From: Candidatus Cloacimonadota bacterium | GTDB taxonomy: Bacteria > Cloacimonadota > Cloacimonadia > Cloacimonadales > TCS61 | Assembly (NCBI GenBank): GCA_021108315.1 | Contig: JAIORE010000225.1 | Location: 1-38,599, forward strand | DNA length: 38,599 bases | Direction of reading: 5' to 3' | In this document: positions 16,527 to 26,185 of the stretch, one piece after another | Layout: each line of letters opens with the position of its first letter | Position numbering within the stretch: the stretch's first letter is position 1 | Position numbers and translations under genes: made by a program | Notes under the pieces: model-generated | What the model saw: the letters and a program-made list of their open reading frames with translations, nothing else | The model's database searches: none | Told to the model about the DNA's origin: nothing

Positions 16527-19500
16527 TTACTTCATCAGGATCATTTTTTTAGTTGAAGTAAATCTACCTGTTTTCAATTTGTAGAAATAGATTCCGCTGG
16601 CAACTATTTTTTCATTTTTATCCTTTCCATTCCAAGTTATTTTATGATTACCAGCTTCTAATTTTTCATTGAGAAGAGTTTTTACTTTTTGACCCTTTAT
16701 ATTATAAACACACAATTCTGTGTTTTCAGCATACTTTGTAGCAAGCTCAAAAGATATTGTTGTTTCAGGATTAAAAGGATTTGGATAGTTTTTCAAAGAA
16801 AAGTTTACCGGATTTACAGTATTTTCATCAGTTGAAACACCATCCGTTCTTACTCTTTGAGCAAAAATATTATAAATATCCGTTTTCCCACTGGAACGTG
16901 TATCTTCCCAAATCACATAAGTATCGTCACCATTTGCATTTGATACTGCCATTGGCTTGTTTTGTTTTTTAATTGCATCACAGATCAATAGACCATCATT
17001 TCCCCAACCTGGATCTGATATGTATTCACCATTTGTTTTTATAGCTTGGGCAAAGAGGGCAGATTCTTCACCTTGATAGTAATCTTCCCAAAAAGTTAGA
17101 TAATATTCCCCATTTTTTACCATATAAGGAAAAGTTTGGGTTAGGTCTCTATCAATAACCACATTCCCGTTTTCTGTCCATTGGAAATTTCCATTCATAT
17201 CATATTTTTGGATATAAATATCTGTATTAGGTGTATTTCTGAAATCTTCCCAGAGCATGATCAGAGCTTCTTCATCAAAAAGAAAATTACCAATATATTG
17301 ATCTTCGCTTGCACTTACCAATTGAACACCATTTTCCTGCCACTGAATTTCACCTGTATTTGAAACCAATTGACCGTAAATATCAAATTGATCATTATTA
17401 CGTCTATCCTGCCATGCAATAAAAATACCTTCCGGCACCAAAAGTCCTTTAGCATTTTGCAGTAATAAAGAATCGGAACATACAATTAATCCATCATCAA
17501 GCCAACCTTCGGCAGTTTCTCCATTTTCATCAACCATTTTTGCATATATATTTGTATCTGGCCAACTTTGGTTTTTCCAAATATAACAACTTCCCACGAT
17601 GTCCTCTAATGTATCATCTCCGGAAAGATCTGAAATGACGATTCCAGATTCATTCCATTGAAGTTCACCGGCTTCATTAATTTTTTGAGCCATAATTCCA
17701 TAATCCCAATTATCTCTGAAATCTGACCAACCCACATAAAAATCGTAAGAACCATTATTCTCAATAACTGTAATTTTAGGACTTTCTTGTTGATATGTAA
17801 AATCTCCTACAGCAATAGCATTAGAATCCCATAATGAATGTGCTTCCAAATTTACAGCTTGAGCATAAATTTGTGAGTTATCACCTCGAATTTCTTCCCA
17901 TACAGTGGCTATAATATTGGATCCAGGATAAGTAGTTGCAGAAAGATATTCCTGATCATAACCGGTCATTGTAGTAATTGCTTTTCCATTTTTTTCTAAG
18001 AGCAATGTACTATTTTCTGATAAAACCTGTATAAATATTTGGTGGGCAATACTTGAATTTCTGGTATCCTTCCAAATAACTATCGGATTATTATCATTTT
18101 CTAAAATCATAAAATCTCTGGCATCACCATCTAAACCATAATAAATGATATTATCATCCGGTAAAGTTTCTTCACCTGAAGGATTATAAATTTGGGTATA
18201 CATTCCAGTAGATCCTGTTCTTTTATCACCCCAAATTACATATAGAAAACCGTCTGAATTTGATTTTACAAGTGGACTAAATTGCTCACCCTCAGCTCCA
18301 CAAACAAGCTTTCCATTATTTTCCAGCAAAATTTCTCCATTGGAATTGATATGTTGCAGATAAATATTTTCGTGGGGATGACCCAAAGTTCTACCATCAT
18401 CCCAAATTATCCATGATCCTGAGTTGTTATCAGCACTTATTCTCGGATTCATCTGATTATTTTCTTCTGTACAAATAGCAATTCCTTCTGCTCCCCACAA
18501 AAGTGAGCCATTTGAATCAATTTTCTGAGCGTAAATATCTTTGTAATAAGCATCATTTCTGCCATCTTCCCAGGTAACTACCAATTTACCATCTGTTGTC
18601 ACAGTAGAACGGGGATTTCTCTGAATTCCTGCTCCGGTAAAGACAGAAACATCTTCAGCCCAGAGAGTATTTCCATTGATGTCAATGTACTGAGCATAAA
18701 TGTCACCATCATTTTCGTTTCTTCTATCACGCCATACAATATAGAAATTATCATTCCCATCCGGTTTGATTTTAGCTTTTTCTTGAGAATTGGAAGCATT
18801 ACTAACTAAAGTTCCATCTATGTTCCAAAGTAAAGATCCATCGTTACCTATTCTTTGCATATACAAGTTTTCATTATCCGGATCGCGCTCATCATGCCAA
18901 ACAACTATTGCTCCACCTTGCCCATCTTCCCAAAAAGTATGTTGGTTTTGAGAACCACCAACATCAACTATTGGTGAACCATCTTCTACCCAACCTGTTG
19001 CAATAGAACCTTCATGAGTGATATGAGTTCCATAAATATCTTCACCTCCTGAATTTCGACTATCAAGCCAAATTACATAAGCTCCACCATCATCATCAGT
19101 AACAATGTTCAATGAAATCTGAATATCATCTGCGAGACAGAGAGGAACACCAGCTACATCCCAGAGTAAAGAACCATCACTACCGATTTTTTGAGCATAA
19201 ATATCTCCTGCATCTTCATGACGAAAATCTACCCAAGCTACGATCAATTCATTGTTTCCAGCATCTATAACCACAATATCTTCCTGACGATTTATTTCAC
19301 CATTTACCAAGATTCCCTCTTTCCAATCTTCTCCTTCGGATTGTTCTCCCCAAAGAAGATTACCATTCACATCAACTTTCTGAATCCAAGCATCTCTGGC
19401 TCCACGTCTTGTATCAGACCATACATAAACAATGCCACCATCTTCAAGAGTAACAGACGAGCGAGCCCATTCAATATTTACTCCCTGTCTTATCGGAATA

Positions 19501-19580
19501 CCTGCCGGATCCCATTGAATTTGTGCGAACATTGAACTAAGGGTGATTAACATTGTAACCACTAGTAGTAATTTTTTCAT
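16527..19580 (-). CDS. Secreted 16-repeat WxDxR propeller-like protein with sorting domain (paralogue 1)
   Basis: 1017 aa from the ATG at 19580, chosen because AGGAG lies just upstream and a signal peptide starts there (MKKLLLVVTMLITLSSMFA). The open frame extends up to 19700, but those codons are a fossil of another gene. The body has about 16 repeats of roughly 55-60 residues with core W-[ED]-D-x-R, then D-I-Y-[AI]-Q and G-x-L-L-W. Examples are W-S-D-T-R-R, W-H-D-E-R-D and W-E-D-G-R-N. The pattern suggests four-stranded blades of one or two beta-propellers. The final 85 residues form the sorting domain (YPNPFNPETTISF to KKMILMK). It is one of three tandem paralogues; the function is unknown and could be adhesion or polymer binding. 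Confidence 0.85.
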   Translation of the reverse strand: MKKLLLVVTMLITLSSMFAQIQWDPAGIPIRQGVNIEWARSSVTLEDGGIVYVWSDTRRGARDAWIQKVDVNGNLLWGEQSEGEDWKEGILVNGEINRQEDIVVIDAGNNELIVAWVDFRHEDAGDIYAQKIGSDGSLLWDVAGVPLCLADDIQISLNIVTDDDGGAYVIWLDSRNSGGEDIYGTHITHEGSIATGWVEDGSPIVDVGGSQNQHTFWEDGQGGAIVVWHDERDPDNENLYMQRIGNDGSLLWNIDGTLVSNASNSQEKAKIKPDGNDNFYIVWRDRRNENDGDIYAQYIDINGNTLWAEDVSVFTGAGIQRNPRSTVTTDGKLVVTWEDGRNDAYYKDIYAQKIDSNGSLLWGAEGIAICTEENNQMNPRISADNNSGSWIIWDDGRTLGHPHENIYLQHINSNGEILLENNGKLVCGAEGEQFSPLVKSNSDGFLYVIWGDKRTGSTGMYTQIYNPSGEETLPDDNIIYYGLDGDARDFMILENDNNPIVIWKDTRNSSIAHQIFIQVLSENSTLLLEKNGKAITTMTGYDQEYLSATTYPGSNIIATVWEEIRGDNSQIYAQAVNLEAHSLWDSNAIAVGDFTYQQESPKITVIENNGSYDFYVGWSDFRDNWDYGIMAQKINEAGELQWNESGIVISDLSGDDTLEDIVGSCYIWKNQSWPDTNIYAKMVDENGETAEGWLDDGLIVCSDSLLLQNAKGLLVPEGIFIAWQDRRNNDQFDIYGQLVSNTGEIQWQENGVQLVSASEDQYIGNFLFDEEALIMLWEDFRNTPNTDIYIQKYDMNGNFQWTENGNVVIDRDLTQTFPYMVKNGEYYLTFWEDYYQGEESALFAQAIKTNGEYISDPGWGNDGLLICDAIKKQNKPMAVSNANGDDTYVIWEDTRSSGKTDIYNIFAQRVRTDGVSTDENTVNPVNFSLKNYPNPFNPETTISFELATKYAENTELCVYNIKGQKVKTLLNEKLEAGNHKITWNGKDKNEKIVASGIYFYKLKTGRFTSTKKMILMK

Positions 19581-19625
19581 AATTTCTCCTATTTTCTTTT
19601 TTTTTATATTATATCTTTTAAATGA

Positions 19626-19726
19626 AATCAAATATTTGTAAAGTTTGATTATCCTTTTAGCTAATTCAAAAGATTTATCACGCAAGACATTATCTTTCAT
19701 TTTTCCCCATTATTCATTATTAGTTA
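19626..19726 (-). pseudogene. Fossil of a four-helix-bundle (23S rRNA-IVP type) gene, copy A
   Basis: The ATG at 19700, preceded by a GGGG ribosome site, reads MKDNVLRDKSFELAKRIIKLYKYLI. This is the characteristic N-terminus of the four-helix-bundle / 23S rRNA intervening-sequence protein family (PF05635). After residue 25 the similarity ends and the frame runs into the leader of paralogue 1. The stop-rich sequence TAACTAATAATGAATAATGG at 19706-19726 lies immediately before it and provides the stop of paralogue 2. Confidence 0.65.
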
Positions 19727-22700
19727 TTTTATCATTAACATTTTCTTTACCGCTGAATAATTATCTGTTTTCAATTTGTACAGGTAAATTCCTGATGAAA
19801 GTTTTTTGCCGGTTTCATCAGTTCCATTCCATACTATAGAATGTTTTCCAGCTTCAAGTTCTCTATTTATTAAAGTTTTTACTTTTTGTCCTTTTATATT
19901 GTAAATCACCAATTCCGTTTGTTCTTTTTTCTTGAGATTGAACTTAATTGTGGTTTCAGGATTGAAAGGATTTGGATAGTTTTTCAAAGAAAAGTTAACA
20001 GGATTTACAGAATCCTCCTCAATTGAGCTACCATCTGTTCTCACCATCTGAGCAAAAATATTACAAATATCATATTTTCCATTAGGAATTTTATCTTCCC
20101 AAATAACATAAGTATTATAATTATCTGCATCTGAAACAGCCATTGGCTTAGTTTGATCTTTTATGCCACCACAGATCAATAAACCATCTTCACCCCACAA
20201 ATTTTCACCATTTGTATTTATTTGTTGAGCATAAATATCTGATTCAAATTCACCTGCAAGATCTGTCCAAAAAGCCAAATAATTATTACTATTTTTTACT
20301 AAATAAGGGAAACTGTAATCAAAATAATTTTCAGAAATCATATTACCATTTTCCTGCCATTGGAAATCTCCATTCATATCATATTTTTGGATATATACCT
20401 CAGTAATTGGTGTATTTCTGAAATCTTCCCAAATCATAATCAAGGCTTCTTCATCAAAAATAAAATTACCAAGATATTGATCATATTCTGCACTAACCAA
20501 TTGAACTCCGTTTTCCTGCCATTGAATTTCACCTGTATTTGATATTAACTGCCCATAGATATCATACTGATCATTGCGTCTATCCTGCCAAGCAATAAAA
20601 ATACCCTCAGGTACTTTAATTCCCATCGAATTTTCAAGATTCCATGAATTTTGTTCAGAACTTATCAATAAACCATCAACTGGCCATCCGGTTGCTGTTT
20701 CTCCATTCTCATCAATCATTTTTGCATAGATGCTTGTTAAAGGCCAAAATTCGTTTTCCCAGATAAAACATCTTCCAACAATATCTGTTAATTTATCATC
20801 ACCTGATAAATCAGAAATCACAATACCACTTTCATTCCATTGTAATTCCCCAGCTTCATTAATCTTTTGAGCCATTATTCCGAAGTCCCAATTCTCTCTA
20901 AAATCTGACCAGCCGATATAATAATCGAATGAATCATTATTCTCAATAACCGAAATTTTTGGTTTTTCTTGATATTCGGTAAAAGCCCCAACAGCAATAC
21001 CATTGGAACCCCATAATGAATTAGATTCCAAATCTAAAGCCTGAGCATAAATTTGTGAGGAATTTTCACGTATCTCTTCCCAAGCTACAGCCACAATATT
21101 GGAACCCGGATACAAAGTTGCAGAAAAATCATATTGATCAAACTCCGTCATTTCAGTAATTGGACTTCCGTTTTTTTCTAACATAAATTCACCGTTTTCT
21201 GATAGAACCTGCATAAAAATCTTATCAGCAATATTATGGTATCTTCTATCTTTCCAGATAACAACAGGATTATTATCATTTTCTAAAATTACAAAATCTC
21301 TGGCATCACCACTTAAACCATAATAAATAATTTTTTCTTCCGAAAGAATTTCTTCTCCGGAAGGATTAAAAATTTGAAAATACATTCCTATAGAACCTGT
21401 TCTCCTATCTCCCCAAATTGCATAAAGAAAACCATCTGAATTTGTCTTTACAAGCGGATTGAATTGCAATCCGGCAGCATCACAAAGAATTTTTCCATCT
21501 TCTTCAAACAAGATTTCTCCATCTGAATTAAGATGTTGAAGGTAAATATCTTCATGTGGATGATCCAAAACTCGACCATCATCCCATATTATCCAAGCTC
21601 CGGAATTGTTATCAGCACTTATTCGTGGGTTCATTTGATTATTCGATGCTGTACAGATAGCAACACCTTCTGTTTCCCACAAGAGCGAACCATCCGAATT
21701 AATTTTTTGAGCATAAATATCTTTGTAATAAACATCATTTCTGCTATCTTCCCAAGTAACTACCAAATTACCATCAGTGGTCACGGTAGAACGCAAATTT
21801 CTTTGGATTCCTAAACCTGAAAATACAGATACATCCTCGTCCCAAAGTAGATTTCCGTCTAAATCAATATATTGAGCATAAATATCACCATCATTTTCGT
21901 TTCTTCTATCTCGCCAAGCAATATAGAAATTACCATTTCCATCCGGTTTGATCTTAGCTTTTTCTTGTGATTCGGGAGCATTACTTACTAAAGTTCCGTT
22001 TTCTTCCCATAATAAAGTTCCATCATAAGCTATTTTTTGCATATAAAGATTTTCATTTTCTTCATCACGCCCATCACGCCAAACCAATATTGCTCCACCT
22101 TCTCCATCTTTCCAAAAAGTATGTTGATTTTGAGAATCACTTATAGAAATAATCGGTAAACCATCTTCGATCCAACCTGTAGCGAGAGAACCATTAGCAA
22201 TTATGTGAGTACCGTAAATATCAGAACCACCCGAATTTCTAAAATCAAGCCAAATTACATAAGCTCCACCCACGTCATCAGATACAATATTTAGAGAAAA
22301 CTGCAATTCTTCAGCCAAACAAAGAGGAACACCTGCTGTATCCCAGAGTAAAAAACCATTACAATCTATTTTTTGAGCATAAATATCTCCGGTAAGTCCA
22401 TTACGATAATCTACCCAAGCAACAATAATTTCATTATTGCCGGCATCTACAATCACAATATCTTCTTGATTACCTATTTCACCATTTATCAAAATTCCTT
22501 CTTTCCAATCTCCATCTTCAGATTGTTCACCCCAAAGAAGATTACCGTTCACATCTACTTTTTGAATCCAAACATCTCTATCAATCCGTCTTGTATCAGA
22601 CCACACAAAAACGGCACTGCCATCTTCAAGAGTTACTGCTGAACGTCCCCATTCAATATTTGCTCCTTGTCGTACAGGAATTCCAGCTGGATCCCATTGA

Positions 22701-22762
22701 ATTTGGGCAAATACTATGCTATTGCTTGCAAGCAATAAAAATACAATAAGTAAGTTTTTCAT
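19724..22762 (-). CDS. Secreted 16-repeat WxDxR propeller-like protein with sorting domain (paralogue 2)
   Basis: 1012 aa. The signal peptide is residues 1-19 (MKNLLIVFLLLASNSIVFA) and the mature protein begins QIQWDPAGIPVRQGANIEW, as in paralogue 1. It has the same 16-repeat layout and is nearly colinear with paralogue 1. The middle (for example I-N-E-A-G-E-L-Q-W-N-E-S-G-I-V-I-S-D-L) is almost identical, while repeats 13-15 differ more. The sorting domain is of a slightly different subtype (YPNPFNPETTIKF, ...KKMLMIK) shared with the third paralogue and with the large C25-like protein. AGGAG lies before the start. Duplication together with intergenic DNA is evident on both sides. Confidence 0.87.
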   Translation of the reverse strand: MKNLLIVFLLLASNSIVFAQIQWDPAGIPVRQGANIEWGRSAVTLEDGSAVFVWSDTRRIDRDVWIQKVDVNGNLLWGEQSEDGDWKEGILINGEIGNQEDIVIVDAGNNEIIVAWVDYRNGLTGDIYAQKIDCNGFLLWDTAGVPLCLAEELQFSLNIVSDDVGGAYVIWLDFRNSGGSDIYGTHIIANGSLATGWIEDGLPIISISDSQNQHTFWKDGEGGAILVWRDGRDEENENLYMQKIAYDGTLLWEENGTLVSNAPESQEKAKIKPDGNGNFYIAWRDRRNENDGDIYAQYIDLDGNLLWDEDVSVFSGLGIQRNLRSTVTTDGNLVVTWEDSRNDVYYKDIYAQKINSDGSLLWETEGVAICTASNNQMNPRISADNNSGAWIIWDDGRVLDHPHEDIYLQHLNSDGEILFEEDGKILCDAAGLQFNPLVKTNSDGFLYAIWGDRRTGSIGMYFQIFNPSGEEILSEEKIIYYGLSGDARDFVILENDNNPVVIWKDRRYHNIADKIFMQVLSENGEFMLEKNGSPITEMTEFDQYDFSATLYPGSNIVAVAWEEIRENSSQIYAQALDLESNSLWGSNGIAVGAFTEYQEKPKISVIENNDSFDYYIGWSDFRENWDFGIMAQKINEAGELQWNESGIVISDLSGDDKLTDIVGRCFIWENEFWPLTSIYAKMIDENGETATGWPVDGLLISSEQNSWNLENSMGIKVPEGIFIAWQDRRNDQYDIYGQLISNTGEIQWQENGVQLVSAEYDQYLGNFIFDEEALIMIWEDFRNTPITEVYIQKYDMNGDFQWQENGNMISENYFDYSFPYLVKNSNNYLAFWTDLAGEFESDIYAQQINTNGENLWGEDGLLICGGIKDQTKPMAVSDADNYNTYVIWEDKIPNGKYDICNIFAQMVRTDGSSIEEDSVNPVNFSLKNYPNPFNPETTIKFNLKKKEQTELVIYNIKGQKVKTLINRELEAGKHSIVWNGTDETGKKLSSGIYLYKLKTDNYSAVKKMLMIK

Positions 22763-22804
22763 AATTTCTCCTTTTTTAGGATTGAAAAGTAAGCGACAAA
22801 GTTC

Positions 22805-23012
22805 AATGAATAATTAATAATGAATAGTGAATAATTTTTCATTGGTTCATATTGTTCTTAAAATCTACTTTGAAAGAACAAACTCTTTTTTTTCAGCAAT
22901 CAAATATTTGTAAAGTTCGATTATCCTTTTAGCAAATTCAAAAAAATTATCAAGCAAGACATTATCTTTCATTTTTTCCCATTATTCATTATTAGTTATT
23001 CACTATTCACTA
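22805..23012 (-). mobile_element. Four-helix-bundle element, copy B, with terminal inverted repeats
   Basis: The left end at 22805-22838 and the right end at 22981-23012 are imperfect inverted repeats, both stop-rich reading inward (shared core GAATAAYTAATAATGAATA). Between them lies the decayed gene at 22850-22972. The left boundary is sharp: a REP-type sequence ending AAGCGAC is cut at 22799 where the element begins, and the copy at 13741 starts at the same base of the element in a different context. Elements that carry this protein family inside 23S rRNA genes are also bounded by complementary ends. Confidence 0.5.
22850..22972 (-). pseudogene. Decayed four-helix-bundle (23S rRNA-IVP type) gene, copy B
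   Basis: From the ATG at 22972 the frame reads MKDNVLLDNFFEFAKRII, then ELYKYLIAEKKEFVLSK and a TAG at 22865-22867. The same frame continues I-L-R-T-I before a second stop. This matches the first 40 residues of PF05635 proteins, in which the conserved continuation is K-E-F-V-L-S-K-Q-L-L-R-S-G-T-S-I-G. A Gln codon has become TAG and the rest of the gene is deleted. A GGGAAAAA ribosome site precedes it. Confidence 0.7.
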
Positions 23013-26000
23013 TTTTATCATCAGCATTTTTTTTATCGCTGAATAATTTTCTGTTTTCAATTTGTACAAGTAAATTCCTGATGAAACATTTGAGCCATTA
23101 TCATCAGTTCCATTCCAGATTATGGAATGTTTTCCAGCTTCAAATTCTTTATTTATTAAAGTTTTTAATTTTTGCCCTTTGATGTTATAAATTATCAACT
23201 CAATTTGTTCGTTTTGGGTGGTGCTAAATTCTATCGTTGTTTCTGGATTGAAAGGATTTGGATAGTTTTTTAAAGAAAGATTAACAGAATTTACAATATT
23301 ATCATCAGTTGAAGGTTCATTTGTTTTTACCATTTGAGCATAAATGTTAAAAATATCTACATATCCACCGGAGCGTGTATCTTCCCAGATCACATAAGTA
23401 TTGTAATTATCTGCATCTGAGACAGCCATTGGTCTACTTTGATCTCTAATTGCATCACAGATCAAAAAACCATCTTCACCAAAGAATTGTTCACCATTGC
23501 TATCAATAGCTTGAGCATAAAGTTCTGATTGATATCCATAAGCAAAATCTTCCCAAAATATTAGATAATTATTACTATTTCTAACCATATATGGTGTGGT
23601 TTGCGGAAAATTTATATCAACCACCACATTCCCATTCTCCTGCCATTGAAAATTTCCATTCATATCAAATTTCTGGATATAAACATCAGTATTAGGTGTA
23701 TTCCTGAAATCTTCCCAGAGCATTATCAAGGATTCTTCATCATAAAGAAAATTACCTATGTACTGATCTTCCTCAGCACTAACCAATTGAACTCCATCTT
23801 CCTGCCATTGGATTTCAGCGGTATTTGAGATCAATTGACCATAAATATCAAGTTGTCCATTACGGTTATCTTGCCAAGCGATAAAAATTCCTTGTGGTAC
23901 CTGAAGTCCTTTAGTCTTTTGCCCAGACGTTCCTGAAACCGAGCAAACTACTAATCCTTCTTCTGCCCAACCATCAGCTGCTTCTCCATTTTCATCAACC
24001 ATTTTTGCATAGATAGCTGTATTTGGCCAATTCATATTCTCCCAAATAAAACATCTTCCTACAATATCAGCTAACGTATCATCTCCATCAATATCTGAAA
24101 TCACAACTCCGGTTTCGTTCCATTGCAAATCACCTGTTTCATTAATTTTCTGAGCCATAATTCCAAAATCCAAATTACCTCTAGTATCCGACCAACCGAC
24201 ATAAAAATCGTAGGCTTCATTATTATCAATTACTGAAATATTAGAATATTCTTGATGGGATGTGAAAGTTCCTACCGCAATTCCATTGAAATTCCAAAGC
24301 GAATTAGCTTCCAAATCTACAGCTTGAGCATATATTTGCTTGTTATTACCTCGAATTTCTTCCCAAACTGCTGCTACAATATTGGAACCGGGATACATTG
24401 TTGCAGAAGGATTTGTTTGATCAAATCCCGTCATTTCAGTAATTGATTCTCCGTTTTTTTCTAATAAAAACTCACCGTTTTCTGATAAGACCTGCATAAA
24501 TATTTGTGTTCCAGTCCAAAATCTTGAATCTTCCCAAATAACTACCGGATTATTATCGTTTTCCAAAATAGTAAAATACCTAGCATCACCGTCCAAACCG
24601 TAATAAATAATTTTTTCTTCTTCCAGAATTTCCTCTCCTGTTGGATCAAAATTCTGAAAATATATCCCAGTTGAACCTGCTCTCCTATCTCCCCAGATTG
24701 TATAAAGAAATCCATTGGAATTTGTTTTTATAAGTGGATAAAATTGCTCTTGGGAAGCATCACAAACCAGCTTTCCATTTTCTTCAAAAAGATTTTCCCC
24801 ATTTGCATTAAGATGCTGTAAATAAACATCCTTATGAGAATATCCTAACGCTCTTCCATCATCCCAAATTATCCAAACACCGGAATCATTATCTGCGCTT
24901 ATTCTCGGATACCCTTGAAAATTTGTAGCATCACAAACAGCAATTCCTTCTGTTCCCCATAAAAGATTACCATCTGAATCAATTCTTTGGGAATAAATAT
25001 CTTTGTAATAATCATCATTTCTGCAATCTTCCCAAGCTACAACCAAATTACCATCAGTTGTCACAGTAGCTTGTGGATTCATTTGAATTCCTGTTCCTGT
25101 AAATACAGAAACGTCTTCTTCCCAAAGAAGATTCCCATTTATATCTATATATTGAGCATAAATATCACCATTGTTTTCATTTCTTCTATCACGCCAGACA
25201 ATATAGAAATTCCCTAATCCATCCAGTTTTATCTTAGCTTTTTCTTGTGACCATTGAGCATTACTTACTAAAGTTCCGTTTTCATTCCATAATAAAGAAC
25301 CATCAGAAGCAATTCTTTGCATATAAAGATTTATATTATCTGGATCACGTTCATCATGCCAAACTAATATTGCTCCACCTTGTCCATCTTTGCAGATTGT
25401 TGACTGATTTTGACCTCCACCTTCTGAAATTATCGGTGAACCATTTTCTTCCCAACCTGTTGCAAGCGAGCCATCTGTAAGAATATGAGTTCCGTAAATA
25501 TCTGTACCACCAGCATTTCTATTATCTAACCAAACTACAAAAGCTCCGCCAGCAGCATCAGAAACAATATTCAAATGAAAATTATAATGTTCAGAAAAAA
25601 TCTCTTCCACCAAACAAATAGCAACACCTGTGCTTTCCCAGAGCAATTTGAGCATAAATATCACCTGGATATTCAAAGCGAAAATCTACCCAAGCTACGA
25701 TCAATTCATTATTTCCAACATCTGTGATCACAATATCAAGTTGATGTTCTATTTCACCATTGATCATAATTCCTTCTTTCCAATCTCCCTCTTCAGATTG
25801 TTCTCCCCAAAGAAGATTACCATTTACATCTACTTTTTGAATCCAAACATCTCTATCTCCACGTCTTGTATCAGACCACACAAAAACGGCACTGCCATCT
25901 TCAAGAGTTACTGCTGAACGTGTCCAATCAATATTTGCTCCTTGTCGTACCGGAATTCCGGCAGAATCCCATTGAATTTGAGCAAATACTATGCTAAAGT

Positions 26001-26040
26001 TCATCAGTAATAAAGATACAAAGAGTAAGTTTTTCATCAT
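23010..26040 (-). pseudogene. Third WxDxR propeller-like paralogue, broken by a 20-nt deletion
   Basis: Translation from 26040 (or the ATG at 26037) gives a normal signal peptide and the first two repeats down to G-D-I-Y-A-Q. It then shifts frame at about 25650 into 20 unrelated residues. The other frame resumes at L-L-W-E-S-T-G and stays open for over 870 residues to an intact sorting domain (YPNPFNPETTIEF to KKMLMIK). Comparison with paralogues 1 and 2 shows that exactly 20 bases, the codons for K-I-D-x-x-G-S less one base, are missing. No other lesion is seen, so inactivation is recent, or the two halves could be rejoined by reversion. Without repair the exported product would be a 149-residue stub. 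Confidence 0.85.
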
Positions 26041-26064
26041 TTCCTTTATTAAATATTGAAAAGT

Positions 26065-26107
26065 AAGCGACTTTGTCGCTTTGTATTAACACGGTTAATA
26101 CACTCCA
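26065..26107. repeat. Two-hairpin REP, copy 2
   Basis: The first hairpin is AAGCGAC-TTT-GTCGCTT (26065-26081) and the second GTATTAAC-ACG-GTTAATAC (26083-26101), with the tail ACTCCAAA. Both stems are perfect. It lies just upstream of the broken third paralogue; nothing else is evident in 26041-26185. Confidence 0.7.
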
Positions 26108-26185
26108 AATTCTGTGTTATCTTCTTCATATTCAATTAATCCGTGCTTTTAGTTATATTAACCAATGACAGAACGATATTTTTTT

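Noticed and set aside
19581..19700. N-terminal extension of paralogue 1 as a real domain
   Set aside because: Its first 25 residues are a four-helix-bundle gene fossil that happens to be in frame. The true signal peptide and ribosome site are at 19580.
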